A stretch of DNA of 64,000 nucleotides, taken from the NCBI GenBank assembly GCA_949840915.1, contig CATKXY010000005.1, forward strand, positions 1-64,000, given 5' to 3'. Under the pieces are notes generated by a model. That model was given only the letters and a program-made list of their open reading frames with translations. It ran no database searches and had not been told where the DNA came from. The translations under genes and the position numbers were made by a program. Every line of letters starts with the position of its first letter. Position 1 is the first letter of the stretch. This document shows positions 59,655-64,000 of this stretch, piece after piece. Origin of the DNA: an uncultured Lachnospiraceae bacterium. Its GTDB lineage: Bacteria; Bacillota; Clostridia; Lachnospirales; Lachnospiraceae.

Positions 59655-61390
59655 AGAAATTACTGGTTTATCTGAGGGATTACAGGAGGGAGTCGGTGCT
59701 TGCGCCGCTCTTCAAGCTGTTGGAAGCGTTTTTTGAACTTTTGGTGCCCCTGGTGATGGCGGCCATGATCGACAAGGGAATAGAGGGCGGCGACGGCGGT
59801 TATATCATTCAACTGGGAGCCTGCCTGATCGTGCTGGCTGTGGTGGGGCTGACCGCCTCCATCACGGCACAGTTTTTTGCGGCCAAGGCGGCGGTGGGAT
59901 TTTCCGCCAAGCTGCGGCAGGCGCTTTTTTCCTATATTCAGGATCTGAAGTTCTCCAATATTGACAAAGTGGGAACCGCAACCATGATCACCCGTATGAC
60001 CAGCGATATCAATCAGGTGCAGAACGGAGTCAATATGGTGCTGCGGCTGTTTCTGCGATCGCCTATCATTGTATTTGGAGCCATGATCATGGCCTTTTTC
60101 ATCGATGTAAAGTGTGCGCTGGTGTTTGTCGTGGCAATTCCGCTGCTGGCTGTTGTGGTCATGGGGATCACATTTTTTACCATCCCTTTGTACAAGAAGG
60201 TGCAGGCGGCGCTGGATAAGGTGCTCTCCACAACCAGAGAAAATCTCACCGGCGTTCGCGTTATCAGAGCTTTCCACAGGGAGGCCGAAGAGGAGGCGCA
60301 GTTCCATCAGGAAAACACGGCGCTTCTGCGGCTGCAGGAATTTGTGGGCAGAATCAGCGCCTGTATGAATCCGGTGACCTATGTGATTGTCAACGCGGCT
60401 ATCATCGTGCTGATCTATACCGGCGCGGTGCAGGTCAATGAGGGCAATCTCACCCGGGGAGAGGTAGTGGCGATTATCAACTATATGTCTCAGATTCTGG
60501 TGGAGCTGGTGAAGCTGGCCAATCTGATCATAACGATTACTAAGGCTTTGGCCTGCGCAGACCGTGTGGCATCCGTGTTTGAGATTCAGCCGGAAAAGGA
60601 TTCCGGTGCGCAGACATTTACCGGGGCAGGAGTCGCAGGGGATGCGGCCCCCTATCTGGACTTTGACCATGTCTGTCTCACTTATGAGGGAGCCGGCGCA
60701 GAGACGCTCAGGGAGATGCATTTTACAGTCAACCGAGGAGAGACCGTGGGTATTATCGGCGGCACAGGCTCCGGTAAATCTTCGCTGGTCAATCTGATTC
60801 CGGGATTTTACTTTGCCACTCAGGGCAGCATCCGGCTGGAGGGCACGGATCTGCGGGAGATTCCGGAACAGGAGCTGCGTGCCCGGATCGGCATGGTACC
60901 CCAGAAGGCGGTGCTCTTCAAGGGGACGATACGCAGCAATCTGCTGTGGGGCAGACCGGAGGCTTCGGATGAAGAATTGTGGCAGGCTATCGACACCGCG
61001 CAGGCCAGAGAGGTAGTGGAGGGCAGAGAGGGCGGACTTGACGCCGAGATTGCCCAGAACGGACGCAATCTCTCGGGAGGTCAGAGACAGCGTCTCACCA
61101 TTGCAAGGGCGCTGGTGAGAAAACCGGAGATATTGATTTTGGATGACAGTGCGTCCGCGCTGGATTATGCCACCGATGCCAGACTGAGGAGCGCGCTGCA
61201 GGGATTGGAGGGGAATGTGACTACGTTCATCGTGTCACAGAGAGCTTCCTCCATTCGCCATGCAGATAAGATCATTGTTCTGGACGACGGCGAGATGGCC
61301 GGCGTGGGAACCCATGATCAGCTTTTGGAGAGCTGCACGGTTTATCAGGAAATCTATTATTCCCAGTATCCCGAGGAGAGGAGGGCTTGA
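59642..61390 (+). CDS. ABC exporter half-transporter, degenerate-site subunit
   Basis: A 582-aa protein with six membrane helices, then an ATPase: Walker A GIIGGTGSGKSS, Q-loop VPQKAVLFKG, signature LSGGQRQRL and Walker B ILILDDSASALD. The catalytic Glu after Walker B is Asp here. Such E-to-D changes mark the impaired site of heterodimeric exporters such as BmrC. The partner gene starts 2 bases downstream with an intact Glu. Substrate unknown; multidrug or peptide export is usual. Confidence 0.93.
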   Translation: MSGMKKLLVYLRDYRRESVLAPLFKLLEAFFELLVPLVMAAMIDKGIEGGDGGYIIQLGACLIVLAVVGLTASITAQFFAAKAAVGFSAKLRQALFSYIQDLKFSNIDKVGTATMITRMTSDINQVQNGVNMVLRLFLRSPIIVFGAMIMAFFIDVKCALVFVVAIPLLAVVVMGITFFTIPLYKKVQAALDKVLSTTRENLTGVRVIRAFHREAEEEAQFHQENTALLRLQEFVGRISACMNPVTYVIVNAAIIVLIYTGAVQVNEGNLTRGEVVAIINYMSQILVELVKLANLIITITKALACADRVASVFEIQPEKDSGAQTFTGAGVAGDAAPYLDFDHVCLTYEGAGAETLREMHFTVNRGETVGIIGGTGSGKSSLVNLIPGFYFATQGSIRLEGTDLREIPEQELRARIGMVPQKAVLFKGTIRSNLLWGRPEASDEELWQAIDTAQAREVVEGREGGLDAEIAQNGRNLSGGQRQRLTIARALVRKPEILILDDSASALDYATDARLRSALQGLEGNVTTFIVSQRASSIRHADKIIVLDDGEMAGVGTHDQLLESCTVYQEIYYSQYPEERRA

Positions 61391-61391
61391 A

Positions 61392-63188
61392 ATGAAAAAC
61401 GCGGTGAAACATAAAAGCGAAAAAACCGAGACGATCAATACATGTCAGAAGCCCGGCCAGATGCAGACGATCAGAAAGGTGCTGCGCTACATCAGGCGTT
61501 ATTGGTTTATGGTGACGCTCTCCCTGCTGCTTGCAGTTGCGGTGGTGGCGCTGACGCTCTATGTGCCGATTCTCACCGGGGACGCGGTGGATCTGCTGCT
61601 GGGAAGAGGCCTGGTGGATATGGCGGCGATTTTTGACATTATGTTCAAGATCGGCATTGCCGTGCTCGTCACGGCGGCCGCTCAGTGGGTGATGAACACC
61701 TGCAATAATTATATCACATATCATGTGATCCGGGATATCAGGGAGGACGCCTTCCGAAAACTGGAGAAGCTCCCTCTGCAGTATCTGGACAGCCATGCCT
61801 ACGGAGAGGTGGTTAGCAGAGTCATTGCGGATGTGGATACCTTTGCTGACGGCCTGCTCATGGGTTTTACCCAGCTTTTTACGGGGGTGCTTACTATTTT
61901 CGGTACATTGCTGTTTATGCTGGTGACTAACATTCCCATTACCTTAGTGGTGGTATGTATCACTCCGGTATCGTTTCTGGTTGCACGTTTCGTGGCTACA
62001 AGAACCTATACCATGTTTCAGGAGCAGTCTGAGGTCAGAGGGGAGCAGACCTCGCTGATCGAGGAGATGGTAGGGAATCTGAAGGTGGTGAAGACTTTTT
62101 CCAGGGAGGAGGCTGTGAAGGAACAGTTTGGCGAGATCAACGGCAGACTGCAGAAGGCTTCTCTGAGGGCGATCTTTTTTTCTTCCATCACCAACCCGGC
62201 TACACGATTTGTCAACAGTCTGGTGTATGCAGGGGTGGGAGTGTTCGGCGCCCTGACCGCCATCGGAGGCGGTATCAGCGTGGGAAGGTTATCCTGTTTT
62301 CTGAGCTATGCAAATCAGTATACAAAACCTTTTAACGAGATTTCCGGTGTGATTACGGAGCTGCAGAACGCCATTGCCTGTGCTGCGCGCATTTTTGAAC
62401 TGATCGAGGAGGAGGCTCAGACGCCGGAGGCGGAGAATGCGAAGGTGCTCTCCGATGCCGGAGGACAGGTGGAACTGGATAAGGTATCTTTTCGGTATGT
62501 GCCTGACCGGCCGCTGATCCGGGATTTTAATCTGAAGGTTGCACCCGGACGGCGTGTGGCCATCGTGGGTCCTACGGGCTGCGGCAAGACCACAATCATT
62601 AATCTGCTCATGCGCTTTTATGATGTGAACGACGGCTGCATCAAGGTGGACGGAACAGATATCCGAGACTATACAAGAGGCAGTCTGCGCACCAGTTACG
62701 GAATGGTGCTGCAGGAGACCTGGCTGCGGGCGGGTACCATCCGGGACAATATCTGTATGGGGAGGCCCGACGCCACAGAGGAGGAAGTGGTGGCTGCGGC
62801 CAGAGCGGCACATGCTCACAGCTTTATCAAGAGACTGCCCAAGGGATATGAGACAGTGATCACTGAGGACGGAGGAAGCCTGTCCCAGGGGCAGAAACAG
62901 CTTCTGTGTATCGCCAGAGTGATGCTCTGCCTGCCGCCCATGCTGATTCTGGACGAAGCGACCTCCTCCATTGATACCAGAACGGAGTTAAAGATACAGA
63001 ATGCTTTTGCCAGAATGATGGAGGGGCGCACCAGCTTTATCGTAGCGCACAGACTCTCCACCATCAAAGAGGCGGATATTATCCTGGTGATGAAGGACGG
63101 CAATATTGTGGAGCAGGGAAATCATGAGACTTTGCTGGCGCAGAACGGTTTTTATGCAAAACTTTACAACAGCCAGTTTGCAGGATAA
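61392..63188 (+). CDS. ABC exporter half-transporter, catalytic subunit
   Basis: A 598-aa protein with six membrane helices and an intact ATPase: Walker A GPTGCGKTT, signature LSQGQKQLL and Walker B MLILDEATSSID with the catalytic Glu. The start is MKNAVKHKSE at 61392, after GAGGAGAGGAGGG, not the longer frame from 61260, which runs through the previous gene. It pairs with the preceding subunit as a heterodimeric exporter. Confidence 0.93.
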   Translation: MKNAVKHKSEKTETINTCQKPGQMQTIRKVLRYIRRYWFMVTLSLLLAVAVVALTLYVPILTGDAVDLLLGRGLVDMAAIFDIMFKIGIAVLVTAAAQWVMNTCNNYITYHVIRDIREDAFRKLEKLPLQYLDSHAYGEVVSRVIADVDTFADGLLMGFTQLFTGVLTIFGTLLFMLVTNIPITLVVVCITPVSFLVARFVATRTYTMFQEQSEVRGEQTSLIEEMVGNLKVVKTFSREEAVKEQFGEINGRLQKASLRAIFFSSITNPATRFVNSLVYAGVGVFGALTAIGGGISVGRLSCFLSYANQYTKPFNEISGVITELQNAIACAARIFELIEEEAQTPEAENAKVLSDAGGQVELDKVSFRYVPDRPLIRDFNLKVAPGRRVAIVGPTGCGKTTIINLLMRFYDVNDGCIKVDGTDIRDYTRGSLRTSYGMVLQETWLRAGTIRDNICMGRPDATEEEVVAAARAAHAHSFIKRLPKGYETVITEDGGSLSQGQKQLLCIARVMLCLPPMLILDEATSSIDTRTELKIQNAFARMMEGRTSFIVAHRLSTIKEADIILVMKDGNIVEQGNHETLLAQNGFYAKLYNSQFAG

Positions 63189-63229
63189 GCTTTAGTTTAT
63201 TTGTTATAATTGTAGTTCAGGGGTTAATT

Positions 63230-63257
63230 ATTTATGCCTGTAATCCGATAATAAATG
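63230..63257 (+). promoter_or_regulatory. Possible sigma-28-like promoter before the coiled-coil gene
   Basis: TTAA, 16 bases, then TCCGATAA, compared with the sigma-28 consensus TAAA-N15-GCCGATAA. One base differs in the -10 box and the spacing is one base long. Suggestive only. Confidence 0.3.
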
Positions 63258-63310
63258 CAGATAGCATAAACTGAGCGGAATTGCTGTTGCCGAGACAAGG
63301 AGGGATGGGC

Positions 63311-64000
63311 ATGAAGATAGACCAGAATATCACAGTATTTGCAGGAGCACAGCCTGCAAACACAGGCGGCACGGAAGCTGCCGGCAGAAATCAGGAACCG
63401 GAGGAAACCAGGAAGACCATATTTGCCGGTAATTTGAACCAGAATCAGACTTTGCAGGACCGGATCGCACAGCGCAGAGAGCAGGCCAGAGAAGAGGCTA
63501 TGAAGGTTGTGGGGGATGTGCTTGCGGCAGAGCATGAGATGGATCAGGACATAGAGAACAGGCGCGTCCATATTCGGGAGCTCAAGGAGGAAAAGCTGCA
63601 GCTTATGGAGGAGAAGGGCGAGCTGGACGCTCATAAGGAGAGTCTTGCCAAAGCCTTTGAGGACGGCGAGCTCAGTCAGGAAGACTACGATCAGGAGCTC
63701 AAGGGACTGTATGAGCAGTATAAGGTATGGAATCAGCGCTACAGTGAGAATGATACATTGACCAAGCAGGAGAATGCCATTATCCGCGGTACCAGACAGG
63801 AACGTCTGAAGAAGGATCCCATGGTGAAAGCGAAGAAGGAGGCCGACGGCATTTTGCAGGCTGCCAGGGATGATATTGTAGGAATGGCCGTAGAAGAAGG
63901 AAAAGACCATATCGACGAGGAGGCCGAGAAGAGACAGGAACAGGCCGAAGAGATCAAGGAAGAGAGAGAAGAGAAAGAGGAGCTTATCGAGGAGCAGAAG
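63311..64000 (+). CDS. Coiled-coil protein, N-terminal part (runs off the window)
   Basis: From ATG 63311, with AAGGAGGG upstream, a frame stays open for 230 codons to the window edge. After a Gly/Asn-rich start (KIDQNITVFAGAQPANTGG) it is almost wholly charged helix (LKEEKLQLMEEKGELDAHK; REEKEELIEEQK at the edge). There is no membrane segment. No family is certain; similar proteins occur beside FlxA-like genes in Lachnospiraceae, by memory only. The minus-strand frame in this interval is a shadow. Confidence 0.75.
   Translation, partial: MKIDQNITVFAGAQPANTGGTEAAGRNQEPEETRKTIFAGNLNQNQTLQDRIAQRREQAREEAMKVVGDVLAAEHEMDQDIENRRVHIRELKEEKLQLMEEKGELDAHKESLAKAFEDGELSQEDYDQELKGLYEQYKVWNQRYSENDTLTKQENAIIRGTRQERLKKDPMVKAKKEADGILQAARDDIVGMAVEEGKDHIDEEAEKRQEQAEEIKEEREEKEELIEEQK

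Noticed and set aside
63224..63910. Minus-strand ORF of 228 aa at the right edge
   Set aside because: It is the complement of a plus-strand coiled-coil gene that has a strong ribosome site; the leucine-rich minus-strand translation is a typical shadow.

Overview
The window looks like the chromosome of a Lachnospiraceae-type member of Clostridia (Bacillota). Strong AGGAGG-type ribosome sites precede most genes. The gene order apt-relA-MBL hydrolase-hemZ-DUF362-hisS-aspS, the DUF5717/DUF5716 gene block, a FlxA-like protein, Bce-type antibiotic-sensing modules and a YtrA-type GntR/ABC operon all fit that group. No rRNA, tRNA or CRISPR array was recognised.

Region 1 (1-11.7 kb) is accessory DNA. 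At the left edge the first codons of an IS256-type transposase and the element's end lie against what looks like the 5' part of a group II intron (minus strand). Next comes a minus-strand, phage-like operon, in transcription order: a 69-aa protein, an 893-aa single-chain RNA polymerase of the YonO/QDE-1 type, an HU-like protein, an unknown 246-aa protein, a strongly translated phage structural protein, a small zinc-ribbon protein, a cysteine desulfurase, a holin-like protein, an amidase, a membrane/coiled-coil protein, a 70-aa protein and a tape-measure remnant. Divergent from it, a consensus promoter with a LexA (SOS) box in its spacer drives a small sigma-70-family factor and a DUF262 protein. 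I infer a DNA-damage-responsive, phage-derived element with its own transcription machinery. This is the most unusual part of the window.

Region 2 (11.7-26.8 kb) holds an Agr-like LytTR/GHKL two-component pair without a visible peptide gene, a FlxA-like protein, MarR plus a TSUP exporter, a duplicated CmpB-type membrane protein, a phospholipase-D-type protein, a chemotaxis receptor, a hybrid histidine kinase broken by one frameshift, a SpoIID-like/peptidoglycan-binding protein, and a GntR/ABC operon.

Region 3 (26.8-33.9 kb) is a four-gene operon of uncharacterised clostridial families: a 1197-aa DUF5717 protein, a DUF5716 protein with an actin/Hsp70-like look, a helical-repeat protein and a membrane coiled-coil protein.

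Region 4 (33.9-48.5 kb) is the purine region: purC, purF, an isolated trpF, a BceRS-BceAB resistance module with BceR-type boxes, purB, a PurF paralogue without its glutaminase cysteine, and purA. A LysR regulator, a HAD phosphatase and a small membrane protein follow.

Region 5 (48.5-64 kb) is housekeeping: a SEC-C protein, a CBS protein, apt, relA, an MBL hydrolase, hemZ, a DUF362 protein, hisS, aspS, an Sfp-type phosphopantetheinyl transferase overlapping a heterodimeric ABC exporter, and the start of a coiled-coil protein that runs off the right edge.
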